Assembly (NCBI GenBank): GCA_023406715.1
Contig: JAEXVC010000027.1
Location: 1 to 23,279 of the forward strand
Direction: 5' to 3'
Source: Bacteroidota bacterium
GTDB taxonomy: Bacteria; Bacteroidota; Bacteroidia; Bacteroidales; Tenuifilaceae
DNA length: 23,279 nt
The notes under the pieces are model-generated. The model worked only from the letters and a program-made list of their open reading frames with translations. It was not told where the DNA came from and did not search any database. The position numbers were made by a program, and so were the translations under genes. The number at the start of each line of letters is the position of its first letter. The first letter of the stretch is position 1. Below, piece by piece: positions 1 to 8,090 of this stretch.

Positions 1-1420
1 GGTAGATGATGCTAAAGCGGTTAACATCTTGAGTTGAGTAGGTTATCCACTTGCTATCAGGCGACCAGTTGAAACTGAAAATTTGCCCAAACTCACCTTT
101 ATCAACCTGTGTAATCTTTTTTGTATCGATATCGACATACATCAGCCTATTTAGTCTATCGTTGAATAGAATTTTCTTGCTATCGGGCGACCAATCTAGG
201 CCAAATATGTAATTGTTGACACCATTTGTAATCTGAATAGGATTTGCAGAGCCATCCTGTGATTGAATGTAAATTTCGTACTCGCCAGATTTATCGGACA
301 AATAGGCAATATACTTTCCATCGGGCGACCACTGCGCCTCCCTATCGTGAGCATCGGAACTTTGGGTTAAATTACGGGTGATACCTTTTTCGGCTGGGAC
401 TGAATAAACATCTCCTCTTGCAGAGAATACAACCCTTTCGCCGTTGGGCGATAAACTTGCCAATGCAATGCTCTTGCTGGCATCCTTATACTCTGAACGA
501 GAATACTCGAAATCGTCGTATATGGTAACGGGTATTTTGGTTGATGTTTTTGAAATAGCATCGAAGCGGTATAAGTAACCGCCATTCTCAAATACAATAG
601 AATTTCCAGAATGAGATGGGAACTTAATATCGTACTCGGTAAAGTTGGTTACCTTTTGGGTTGCTCCTGTTTTGGTATTGTAGGAGAATAGGTTCATTGT
701 TCTATCCCTATCCGATGCAAAGAAAATCTCATCGCCAATCCACATTGGGAATAAGTCCTGAGACACATTGCTAGTAATATTTTTTACCTCTTTGGAATCG
801 AAATCGAAAATGTAAACATCATCGGCCATGCCGCCTTTGTAATATTTCCAAGTACGGAATTCGCGGAAAACTCTATTAAATGCTAACTTTTTGCCATCGG
901 CAGAGAATGAGCAAAAACCTCCACCCGTAAGAGGAACCTCCTCGGACATTCCACCGTCAACAGAAACCTTAAAAAGTGCACCAACAAAATCGTTGAAGGT
1001 TTGCTTGCGAGAGCGGTAAATTATGCTTTTTCCATCGGGAGTCCAAGTCATCACAATATTGTTTGGACCCATTCGGTCCGATACATCATCGCGATTCAGA
1101 GTAGCAGTATGTGTAAGACGTTTAGGCACACCACCTTCGGATGGAATTGAGAAAACCTCAGTATTTCCATCGTACTGACCAGTAAATGCTATAGTCTTGC
1201 CATCGGGCGAGAATTTTGCAAACATCTCGTAACCTAAATGATTAGTAAGTTTACGAGCCACACCTCCCTGTAAAGGAACTGTATAAAGGTCGCCAGCATA
1301 GGTAAATACAACCTGATTCCCAGATATTGCAGGGAACCTCATTAATCTTGCTTCCTGAGCATTAACGTTTGCCATCAAAAAACAGCAAACGGCAAAAACT
1401 ACAAGTGCTAATTTTTTCAT
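1..1420 (-). CDS. Secreted tricorn-like protease, N-terminal part (S41 family), cut by window edge
   Basis: The reverse strand is open without a stop from the ATG at 1420 to the left edge, giving 473 residues. It begins with a signal peptide (MKKLALVVFAVCCFLMANVNAQ), so the product is exported to the periplasm or beyond. The rest is a chain of beta-propeller blades, each with a motif of the type SPDGK or WSPDSK (for example FSPDGKTIAFT near residue 77, WSPDGKYIAYLSD and WSPDSKWITYS in the last third). This propeller order is typical of Bacteroidota tricorn homologues, large proteases of about 1,050-1,100 residues that degrade oligopeptides. The PDZ and S41 serine protease domains should lie in the missing C-terminal half, so activity cannot be confirmed here. 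TolB-like propeller proteins are the alternative, but the first blades and the REAQWSPDGK blade favour tricorn. The gene is divergent from the GH3 fusion. Confidence 0.85.
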   Translation of the reverse strand, partial: MKKLALVVFAVCCFLMANVNAQEARLMRFPAISGNQVVFTYAGDLYTVPLQGGVARKLTNHLGYEMFAKFSPDGKTIAFTGQYDGNTEVFSIPSEGGVPKRLTHTATLNRDDVSDRMGPNNIVMTWTPDGKSIIYRSRKQTFNDFVGALFKVSVDGGMSEEVPLTGGGFCSFSADGKKLAFNRVFREFRTWKYYKGGMADDVYIFDFDSKEVKNITSNVSQDLFPMWIGDEIFFASDRDRTMNLFSYNTKTGATQKVTNFTEYDIKFPSHSGNSIVFENGGYLYRFDAISKTSTKIPVTIYDDFEYSRSEYKDASKSIALASLSPNGERVVFSARGDVYSVPAEKGITRNLTQSSDAHDREAQWSPDGKYIAYLSDKSGEYEIYIQSQDGSANPIQITNGVNNYIFGLDWSPDSKKILFNDRLNRLMYVDIDTKKITQVDKGEFGQIFSFNWSPDSKWITYSTQDVNRFSIIY

Positions 1421-1554
1421 AGAGATTATTGTTGGTTAGAAAATTATTAAAGTGACTAAAGTTAACCTTTTTTTGATGCAGGAGGAGAGAAAAAGTTTAA
1501 TGAAAAGGGCAATGAGGTATTGAGAGAATAAGGTAATAAGTTACTAAGAAATAA

Positions 1555-1599
1555 GGAGTAATGGAGTGATGGAAGATTAGACTTATACTCCATTACTCC
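1555..1599. repeat. Intergenic hairpin with perfect 13-bp arms
   Basis: GGAGTAATGGAGT (1555-1567) and its exact reverse complement ACTCCATTACTCC (1587-1599) flank a 19-nt spacer. The right arm and the following bases (CATTACTCCAACACTCCAT, 1591-1609) match 18 of 19 bases at 4894-4912, in the next intergenic region. No T-run follows directly, so it is not an obvious terminator. It looks like one copy of a dispersed palindromic repeat family. Confidence 0.7.
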
Positions 1600-1621
1600 A
1601 ACACTCCATCAATATCTGCAA

Positions 1622-1657
1622 ACTGTCTAAATCTGTCAAATCTGTGTTATCTGTGTT
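1622..1657. repeat. Short 9-bp tandem repeat (ATCTGTGTT type)
   Basis: Adjacent 9-bp units are ATCTGTCAA (1631-1639), ATCTGTGTT (1640-1648) and ATCTGTGTT (1649-1657), the last two identical, preceded by a degenerate unit at 1622-1630. It is non-coding and lies just after the hairpin at 1555-1599. I recall similar ATCTGTG-type strings in intergenic DNA of other Bacteroidota, but cannot check this here. Confidence 0.6.
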
Positions 1658-1800
1658 CCATATATATTCCTAACTCACAAAAAACACCTCTTTTTTTTGA
1701 TGTTTGTCAACATTCTGTTGGTTAAAACCCTCAAAAATCATAGGTTATGAAATATTTCGGAATTATTTTTGTTATCCAATATTTATTGAAATTTACGTTT

Positions 1801-4800
1801 ATGAGGAGGTTTAGCTCGGTTTTACTAGTATTTGCGTTGATTACCAATACTTCAATTGCTAGCAAAAGGAACTTTGTTACAGCAAAACAGGACACACTTT
1901 CCCAATCAAATTGGGTTGATTCTGTTATGAGCAAACTTACGCTTCGTGAACGTATTGGTCAACTTTTTATGGTTGCGGCTTACTCCAACCGTGACGACAA
2001 GCACATTCAAGAAATTGCCGATTTAGTTAGAAATCAGAAAATTGGCGGATTAATATTCTTTCAGGGAGGACCTGTAAGACAAGCCAATCAAACCAACTAT
2101 TACCAATCGCTTGCAAAAGTTCCTTTGATAATATCGATGGATGCTGAATGGGGTCCAGGAATGCGCTTAGACAGCACTTTCTCGTACCCTCGCCAAATGA
2201 TGCTTGGAGCAACTTCTGACTCGCTGTTGGTTTACGAAATGGGATGCGATATTGCCCGTCAACTTAAACGCCTTGGCGTTCATATAAACTTTGCCCCAGT
2301 TGTCGATATAAATAGTAATCCACAAAACCCAGTTATCAATACTCGTTCTTTTGGCGAGAATAAGGAAAGAGTGGTTAAGTTCGGATTAGCCTACATGGCA
2401 GGCTTACAGAATAACGGCATTATTGCCTGCGCTAAGCACTTTCCGGGTCACGGCGATACATATGAAGATTCGCATCTTGCATTGCCCACTGTTTCTCATA
2501 CCATTGAACGTTTAGATTCTATTGAGAAATATCCATTCAAGCAATTAATAAATGGTGGAATTAATAGCATTATGGTTGCACACCTTAGAGTTCCCAGTTT
2601 AGAGCCAGATTCACTTAAACCTGCAAGCATTTCTTCCAATATCATTAAAAATAGCTTAATAAACGACCTTGGATTTAAAGGTTTAATTTTTACCGATGCC
2701 CTTAACATGAAAGGGATTGCCGATTATTACACCCCTGTAGACATTAATACCTTAGCCCTTAAAGCGGGTAACGACATATTACTATTCCCTTCGAAAGTAA
2801 AGGAATCGATTGACAAAATTGAAGCCCTTGTGAAAAGCGGCGAAATAACTGAGGCTGAAATAAACGAAAAATGCCGAAAGGTATTGGAGGCAAAATACTA
2901 TGTAGGTCTAAACAACTACAAGCCCATTGCATTAACAAATCTGTATGAGGATTTGAATAGGGAATCATCTAAAGTTTTACGCAGAAAAATAATAACCAAC
3001 TCCTTAACAATTGTTTCCAACAATGGTATTTTGCCATTAAAAGGACTGGACACACTTAAAATTGCATATATAGAGATTGGTAGCAACAAAGGCGATGCTT
3101 TTAGAGAACAAATGGAACTATACTCCTCTATATCGACATTTAGCATAAACCCTGAATCTACAGTAGCGGAATACGATTCACTGCTCGAAGCACTTGAGCC
3201 ATATAACCTTGTTATTGCAGGATATCACGCCGCCGATAGTCGCTTTAATAAGAATTACGGGATAACAAATCAAGTTGCAAACTTCCTTTTCGATATTGCA
3301 TTCCGAAAAAAAATGATTCTAGCCTATTTTGGAACGCCCTACTCATTATCAAAGTTTTATAACCCTTATTCATTCTCATCCATTCTAATAACATACGATA
3401 ACTCCACCGATAGTCAAAATTTAGCAGCACAAATGATTTTTGGGGGAATTGGAGCCAAAGGAAAGTTACCCGTTTCGGTATTCAACTCGTATGTTGCTGG
3501 TTTAGGAATTGAGACCCAAGGGGGAATTAGGTTATCATACTCATTACCAGAGGAATTAAACATAAACTCAAAATTCTTACAAAAAGTTGACTCCGTAGCA
3601 CTTGATGCAATTCAACAGGGGGTAACCCCTGGAATGCAGATTATCGCTGCAAAAAATGGCGTGGTGTTTTACCATAAAAGTTTTGGAAAACCCACATACG
3701 ACTCCCAGGAAAACGTGGATGTGCGAATGCTTTACGATATTGCATCAATCACAAAAATATCGGCAACCGTTCCTCTTGTAATGAAACTATATGATAGTCA
3801 AAGAATAAGCCTTAATTCAACACTAGGCAACTATATCAATCTGTCAGACTATAAGGATAAATCGGCACTAAGCCTAAACGATATTTTACTTCATCAATCG
3901 GGACTTCAACCTTGGATTCCGTTCTACCTAAAAACACTCTCCACCCTTGTTCCCAACACTCCTGTTTCAATGGAAACAATAAGTGCAGAGTATCCATTCA
4001 AAGTTTCGGAACGTACTTTCCTCCATAAATATGTTGGTGCAAACCCTATCTGTTACAGTTTGAAAAAATCTGAGAGGTTTCCGCTGCGTTGCACCGAGAA
4101 TCTTTTTGCCTGCGAAGGAATGAAAGACACCATTTTCAATATCATAAACAAAAGCAACCTTCAGGAACCAGGTAAATATAAGTATAGTGACTTAGGATTT
4201 TTGTACTTGCAACAGGTTGTTGAAAATATTGAGAACAAAGGACTAGATGAGTTATCTTCCAACTATTTCTACAAAAAAATTGGGATGAATTACACTCTTT
4301 TTCATCCCCACAAAAAATTCGATAAGGATAGGATTATCCCTACCGAGTACGATTTAACATTCCGTAAACAGTTAATTTGGGGCGATGTACACGACCCAGC
4401 CGCTGCTATGATGGGTGGAGTTGCAGGTCACGCAGGTGTTTTTTCCAATGCCAACGATATGGCTAAACTTATGCAGATGTTCCTAAATGGTGGGGTTTAC
4501 GGAGGGGAAAGATTCTTTAGCCAAGAAACAGTAAACACTTTCATTAATACTCCTAATGGAAATAATGGAAACCGCAGAGCATTAGGTTTCGATAAACCTT
4601 CGCCAAAAGGTCAACCTTCGCCTGCAGGCGAATTGGCTTCGCCACTTAGTTTTGGACATACAGGATTCACAGGCACAGTAGTTTGGGCTGACCCAGAAAA
4701 TGGGCTTATTTACGTGTTCCTCTCAAACCGCGTTTACCCCGATGCCAACAACACCAAGCTGGCCAATATGAATATTCGCACACAAATTCACGATTTGTTC

Positions 4801-4821
4801 TATAGAGCAATAGGGAAATGA
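1801..4821 (+). CDS. Secreted GH3 beta-N-acetylhexosaminidase (NagZ-like) fused to a class C beta-lactamase-type serine hydrolase
   Basis: The product is 1,006 residues from the ATG at 1801. That start is chosen over the in-frame ATG at 1747 because it directly gives a clean signal peptide (MRRFSSVLLVFALITNTSIAS). The N-terminal half is glycoside hydrolase family 3: KHFPGHGDT begins at K212, followed by EDSH, the His/Asp signature of NagZ-type enzymes, and TDALNM carries the likely catalytic Asp299. A GH3 C-terminal-type domain follows. The last 400 or so residues are a beta-lactamase/penicillin-binding-type serine hydrolase: S649-I-T-K652 is the SxxK motif, Y795-S-D the YxN-type motif, and H953-T-G the KTG equivalent. 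The family is thought to act on peptidoglycan fragments in the periplasm, but the hydrolase substrate is not deducible. The insert before HTG is rich in PSP/ASP and contains a 16-bp palindrome. It appears monocistronic. Confidence 0.9.
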   Translation: MRRFSSVLLVFALITNTSIASKRNFVTAKQDTLSQSNWVDSVMSKLTLRERIGQLFMVAAYSNRDDKHIQEIADLVRNQKIGGLIFFQGGPVRQANQTNYYQSLAKVPLIISMDAEWGPGMRLDSTFSYPRQMMLGATSDSLLVYEMGCDIARQLKRLGVHINFAPVVDINSNPQNPVINTRSFGENKERVVKFGLAYMAGLQNNGIIACAKHFPGHGDTYEDSHLALPTVSHTIERLDSIEKYPFKQLINGGINSIMVAHLRVPSLEPDSLKPASISSNIIKNSLINDLGFKGLIFTDALNMKGIADYYTPVDINTLALKAGNDILLFPSKVKESIDKIEALVKSGEITEAEINEKCRKVLEAKYYVGLNNYKPIALTNLYEDLNRESSKVLRRKIITNSLTIVSNNGILPLKGLDTLKIAYIEIGSNKGDAFREQMELYSSISTFSINPESTVAEYDSLLEALEPYNLVIAGYHAADSRFNKNYGITNQVANFLFDIAFRKKMILAYFGTPYSLSKFYNPYSFSSILITYDNSTDSQNLAAQMIFGGIGAKGKLPVSVFNSYVAGLGIETQGGIRLSYSLPEELNINSKFLQKVDSVALDAIQQGVTPGMQIIAAKNGVVFYHKSFGKPTYDSQENVDVRMLYDIASITKISATVPLVMKLYDSQRISLNSTLGNYINLSDYKDKSALSLNDILLHQSGLQPWIPFYLKTLSTLVPNTPVSMETISAEYPFKVSERTFLHKYVGANPICYSLKKSERFPLRCTENLFACEGMKDTIFNIINKSNLQEPGKYKYSDLGFLYLQQVVENIENKGLDELSSNYFYKKIGMNYTLFHPHKKFDKDRIIPTEYDLTFRKQLIWGDVHDPAAAMMGGVAGHAGVFSNANDMAKLMQMFLNGGVYGGERFFSQETVNTFINTPNGNNGNRRALGFDKPSPKGQPSPAGELASPLSFGHTGFTGTVVWADPENGLIYVFLSNRVYPDANNTKLANMNIRTQIHDLFYRAIGK
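4617..4632. repeat. Perfect 16-bp palindrome inside the GH3 fusion gene
   Basis: TTCGCCTGCAGGCGAA is its own reverse complement. It sits in the segment coding the PSP-rich loop before the HTG motif, where TTCGCC occurs three times (4609-4614, 4617-4622, 4638-4643). It is in frame and does not disrupt the protein. Confidence 0.7.
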
Positions 4822-4858
4822 GTCAATTCGACAATTTGAAAATTGATTATTGGATGAA

Positions 4859-4911
4859 TGGTGTATTAGGGTGTTGAGTGGTCCAAAAACACCCATTACT
4901 CCAATACTCCA
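4859..4911. repeat. Imperfect intergenic hairpin related to the 1555-1599 repeat
   Basis: Left arm 4859-4881 and right arm 4889-4911 match in 16 of 23 positions as an inverted repeat around a 7-nt loop, with further G-T pairs possible. The right arm shares 18 of 19 bases (4894-4912) with 1591-1609. A run of seven T (4923-4929) starts 11 nt after the arm, so a weak terminator role for the GH3 gene is possible. The repeat relationship is the firmer observation. Confidence 0.6.
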
Positions 4912-5047
4912 TTACTCTAGAATTTTTTTCCCTTGCTTCTCTCCTAATTTTTTATTAATTTACGTTGATACAATTTCAGCCTTTCCTTTTTCGCGAAAAC
5001 ATGTTGTTCAGCACTGTTGAAGAACAATTAAATAGATGATTTTTTTT

Positions 5048-5079
5048 CTGGGTAAACTTGTCATTAGAAAGTACCTTTG
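5048..5079 (+). promoter_or_regulatory. Bacteroidota-type promoter before the mce-mmd operon
   Basis: TACCTTTG at 5072-5079 fits the -7 consensus TAnnTTTG exactly. At the expected distance upstream there is only CTG (5048-5050, 21 bp gap) after a T-run, a weak -33 match. Transcription would start near 5086, leaving a leader of about 28 nt before the ATG at 5114. Confidence 0.5.
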
Positions 5080-5113
5080 CTGCACTTAATTACGAACTTA
5101 AACTATATTAATT

Positions 5114-5524
5114 ATGAGCATCTCACATATCGAGCACATCGGCATTGCTGTTAAGAATTTACAGGATGCAATTCCATTTTACGAGAATATTTTAGGTTTA
5201 AAATGTTACAACATTGAGGAGGTTAAAGACCAAAAAGTTAAAACCGCATTCTTTATGGTTGGACAAACCAAAATTGAACTTCTGGAGTCGACCGACCCTG
5301 AAGGTCCAATTGGAAAATTCATCGAGAAAAAAGGCGAAGGAATTCATCACATTGCATTTGCCGTAAAAGGTATTGAGGAGCAACTTAAAAATATGGAAGA
5401 AAAGGGCGTAACCCTTATCGACAAAGCTCCACGTAAAGGTGCCGAAGGATTGGATATCGCTTTCCTTCACCCAAAATCTACAATTGGAGTTCTGACTGAA
5501 CTATGCGAAGACAAAAACAAATAG
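5114..5524 (+). CDS. mce: Methylmalonyl-CoA epimerase
   Basis: A 136-residue protein of the vicinal oxygen chelate (VOC/glyoxalase) superfamily, the usual length for the epimerase. It interconverts (R)- and (S)-methylmalonyl-CoA in the cytoplasm. Visible metal-ligand regions are HIEHIGIAV at the N-terminus (His8), GQTKIELLE near residue 51, EGIHHIAFAV near residue 75, and TELCE at the C-terminus, in the order seen in characterised epimerases. It lies 30 bp before the carboxyltransferase gene and starts the decarboxylase operon, which strongly supports this assignment over another VOC enzyme. A promoter-like element sits about 35 bp upstream. Confidence 0.93.
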   Translation: MSISHIEHIGIAVKNLQDAIPFYENILGLKCYNIEEVKDQKVKTAFFMVGQTKIELLESTDPEGPIGKFIEKKGEGIHHIAFAVKGIEEQLKNMEEKGVTLIDKAPRKGAEGLDIAFLHPKSTIGVLTELCEDKNK

Positions 5525-5554
5525 TATTACCCATACCCAAACACACATTATAAT

Positions 5555-7117
5555 ATGAGCACTCAAGAACAAAAAATTAAAGAACTAATAGAGTTACGCG
5601 ATAAAGCCAAACTTGGTGGAGGCGAAAAACGTATTGACGCTCAACACAAAAAAGGCAAATTCACTGCTCGCGAACGTATCGAGATGCTTCTTGATGAAGG
5701 TAGCTTCGAGGAGTTCGACATGTTCGTATCGCACCGTTGTATTGACTTCGGATTGGAAAAGGAGACCTATCTATCCGACGGTGTTGTTACTGGTTACGGT
5801 ACAATCGATGGCCGTTTAGTTTACGTTTTTTCTCAGGATTTTACCGTTTTCGGTGGTTCATTATCCGAAATGTTTGCAGCAAAAATCTGCAAAGTTATGG
5901 ATATGGCTATGAAAGTTGGTGCTCCTGTAATTGGCATTAACGATAGCGGTGGTGCACGTATTCAGGAAGGTGTTAAGAGTTTGGGTGGTTATGCTGAGAT
6001 TTTCGAGCGTAACATTCTTGCATCAGGCGTAATTCCTCAGATTTCTGCAATTTTCGGTCCTTGCGCTGGTGGTGCAGTTTACTCTCCTGCACTAACCGAC
6101 TTTATCATTATGTCGCGCAATACCAGCTACATGTTTGTAACTGGCCCTAAAGTAGTTAAAACTGTAACTGGAGAGACTGTTACCTCCGAGGAACTTGGTG
6201 GTGCAAGCGTTCACTCTGCAAAATCGGGTGTTGCTCACTTCGTATCGGAAAGCGAAGAAGAGGGCATTATGCTTATCCGCAAACTGTTAAGTTACTTACC
6301 TCAAAATAACCTTGAAGAAGCACCTATTCTTCCTACAAACGACCCAATTGATAGACTTGAGGATGCTCTAAACGAGATTATCCCCGATAGCGCTAACAAA
6401 CCATACGATGTTAAGGATGTTATTGCTGCTGTTGTTGATAATGGCGAGTATTTGGAGTTACAACGCGATTTTGCTGCAAACATTGTTACTTGCTTTGCCC
6501 GTTTCAACGGACAATCTGTTGGTATTGTGGCGAATCAACCAAAATACTTAGCTGGTGTGCTCGATATCAACGCATCGCGCAAAGCAGCTCGTTTTGTTCG
6601 TTTCTGCGATGCTTTCAATATTCCAATTGTAACCTTGGTTGACGTTCCTGGTTTCTTACCTGGTACAGGTCAGGAGTACAATGGTATCATTATTCACGGT
6701 GCTAAACTTCTATTTGCATATGGCGAGGCAACTGTACCAAAGGTAACGGTTGTACTTCGTAAAGCTTACGGTGGAGCATACGATGTGATGAGCTCTAAAC
6801 ACCTACGTGGCGATATCAACTACGCTTGGCCAAGCGCTGAGATTGCAGTTATGGGACCAAAGGGTGCTATTGAGGTTCTTTTGAGTCGTGAATTAGACAG
6901 CATTGAGGACGAAAAAGCAAAAGTTGACTTCCTACTTCGCAAAGAGCAGGAGTATAAGGAGAAATTTGCTAATCCTTACGTTGCTGCTAAATTCGGTTAT
7001 ATCGACGATGTAATTGAACCACGTAATACACGTTTCCGTATTATTCGTGCGCTTCAATCGCTTGCAACCAAAAAGGATACAAATCCTGCTAAGAAGCACT
7101 CTAACTTACCATTATAA
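5555..7117 (+). CDS. mmdA: Methylmalonyl-CoA decarboxylase alpha subunit / acyl-CoA carboxyltransferase
   Basis: A 520-residue biotin-dependent carboxyltransferase of the PccB/MmdA family, full length. It transfers the carboxyl group of (S)-methylmalonyl-CoA to biotin on the carrier protein encoded two genes downstream. Visible motifs are DSGGARIQEG from D130 and GPCAGGAVYSPAL from G168, which form the acyl-CoA site with its oxyanion hole in the N-half, and VTLVDVPGFLPG plus KAYGGAYDVMSS for the biotin site in the C-half. The sequence alone does not separate propionyl-CoA carboxylase beta from the decarboxylase alpha subunit. The neighbours (epimerase, OadG-like, biotin carrier, OadB-like; no biotin carboxylase) indicate the Na+-pumping decarboxylase. 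It runs 12 bp ahead of the next gene. Confidence 0.92.
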   Translation: MSTQEQKIKELIELRDKAKLGGGEKRIDAQHKKGKFTARERIEMLLDEGSFEEFDMFVSHRCIDFGLEKETYLSDGVVTGYGTIDGRLVYVFSQDFTVFGGSLSEMFAAKICKVMDMAMKVGAPVIGINDSGGARIQEGVKSLGGYAEIFERNILASGVIPQISAIFGPCAGGAVYSPALTDFIIMSRNTSYMFVTGPKVVKTVTGETVTSEELGGASVHSAKSGVAHFVSESEEEGIMLIRKLLSYLPQNNLEEAPILPTNDPIDRLEDALNEIIPDSANKPYDVKDVIAAVVDNGEYLELQRDFAANIVTCFARFNGQSVGIVANQPKYLAGVLDINASRKAARFVRFCDAFNIPIVTLVDVPGFLPGTGQEYNGIIIHGAKLLFAYGEATVPKVTVVLRKAYGGAYDVMSSKHLRGDINYAWPSAEIAVMGPKGAIEVLLSRELDSIEDEKAKVDFLLRKEQEYKEKFANPYVAAKFGYIDDVIEPRNTRFRIIRALQSLATKKDTNPAKKHSNLPL

Positions 7118-7129
7118 TCCGTTAAAGTT

Positions 7130-8044
7130 ATGATGAGAAAGTTAAAATATATTGTAGTTCTGGCACTTGGAGTATTCATCTCTGTAAGTAAAAGCAATGC
7201 TCAAAGCATTTACGATTTACGCATTAACGAGGTGATGCTTTTCAACTCCAACAACTACACCGACAATTTCGGACAACGTGGACCTTGGATTGAGATAATG
7301 AACTTAGGTTACAACTCGGTTAACATAGCAACCTGCTATCTTACCAACGATTTGAATGAGCCTAAAAAGTACAAAATTCCTTCTGGTGACCCAATCTCTA
7401 GAATTCCTCTACGTCAGTTTGTAGTTTTCTTTGCCGATGATAAAACAGAGCACGGTACATTACACCTTAACTTCACGCTGGACAGCACACATCGATTTAT
7501 AGCCTTAGTAAGCCCCGATGGAGGTACTGTTATTGATAGCGTAACTTTACCAATGCTAGGCGTCGATCAGGTTTATACCAGAATACCCGATGGTAGTTCA
7601 AATTGGGAGATTAGTGAGTTTACTACTCCAAAAGCAACCAACGAAGGTCGAATTGAGAAAGCATCTGCAGGTGAAAAATTCCTGAAATTTGACCCTTCCG
7701 GTGTTATTATGGCAATCATTGCCATGACTGTGGTATTTTTAGCGTTGATGGTGCTTTACAGAATTTTCAGAACAATAGGAACTGCAAACCAAAAAGCGGT
7801 TGTACGAAAATCTGCGAAATCGGAAAAAGAAAGCAATGTATCCGAAGTTGAAGTAGAGGTTTCAGGTGAAGTTTTTGCGGCAATTTCAACTGCACTGCAC
7901 TTATATGAAACCGACAAGCATGACCAAGAATCTACAATAATTACCATCAATAGGGTGTCAAAAATGTATTCACCTTGGAGTTCCAAAATATACGGATTGC
8001 GCCAAGTGCCAAACAGAATGGTTTCAAATCAAACCAAGAAGTAA
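7130..8044 (+). CDS. OadG-like (gamma/delta) subunit of the Na+-pumping decarboxylase with an N-terminal lamin-tail-like domain
   Basis: A 304-residue protein, much longer than classical OadG/MmdD subunits of roughly 80-120 residues. It has a signal peptide ending at SNAQ (about residue 25). Residues 28-150 resemble a lamin-tail (LTD) fold: LRINEVMLFNSNN, then GPWIEIMNLG, then DGSSNWEIS. One transmembrane helix follows at about 190-213 (VIMAIIAMTVVFLALMVLY), then a cytoplasmic tail. The tail's ALHLY segment and the closing YSPWSSKIYGLRQVPN stretch resemble the OadG C-terminus. In the family this subunit anchors the soluble carboxyltransferase and biotin carrier to the membrane beta subunit. 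The extracytoplasmic domain should face the periplasm; its role is unknown. ATG at 7130 and 7133 are both possible starts. Confidence 0.8.
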   Translation: MMRKLKYIVVLALGVFISVSKSNAQSIYDLRINEVMLFNSNNYTDNFGQRGPWIEIMNLGYNSVNIATCYLTNDLNEPKKYKIPSGDPISRIPLRQFVVFFADDKTEHGTLHLNFTLDSTHRFIALVSPDGGTVIDSVTLPMLGVDQVYTRIPDGSSNWEISEFTTPKATNEGRIEKASAGEKFLKFDPSGVIMAIIAMTVVFLALMVLYRIFRTIGTANQKAVVRKSAKSEKESNVSEVEVEVSGEVFAAISTALHLYETDKHDQESTIITINRVSKMYSPWSSKIYGLRQVPNRMVSNQTKK

Positions 8045-8090
8045 ACGTGATTGGTAATTAAAATTTAAAGAATTAATAAATACTAAACGA

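Larger units (their letters stand above)
1421..1800. other. Divergent intergenic region with repeats
   Basis: This 380-base gap between the tricorn gene (-) and the GH3 gene (+) has no convincing gene. It holds a hairpin (1555-1599), a short tandem repeat (1622-1657) and a T-run (1691-1698). Two sequences resemble the Bacteroidota -7 element TAnnTTTG: TATTTTTG at 1764-1771 on the + strand, which would suit a GH3 start at 1801, and TAACTTTA (reverse strand, 1464-1457) before the tricorn start. Neither has a well-placed -33 TTG, so both are weak. Confidence 0.5.

Noticed and set aside
367..597. Short reverse-strand open frame of 76 codons
   Set aside because: It lies out of frame inside the tricorn-like gene and has no recognisable domain or start context.
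1..1420. Repeated TCGGGCGA(CCA) strings on the + strand, resembling a spaced repeat array
   Set aside because: They encode the W/F-SPDG/S-K motif of successive propeller blades of the tricorn-like protein on the other strand; spacing follows blade length and the copies are degenerate.
1747..1800. Longer start (ATG 1747) for the GH3 fusion
   Set aside because: It would bury a complete signal peptide behind 18 extra hydrophobic residues and places the ATG upstream of the -7-like element at 1764-1771.
3721..4821. Beta-lactamase-type domain as an antibiotic resistance gene
   Set aside because: It is fused to a NagZ-like GH3 enzyme, an arrangement common in Bacteroidota and associated with peptidoglycan or peptide hydrolysis; nothing indicates resistance.
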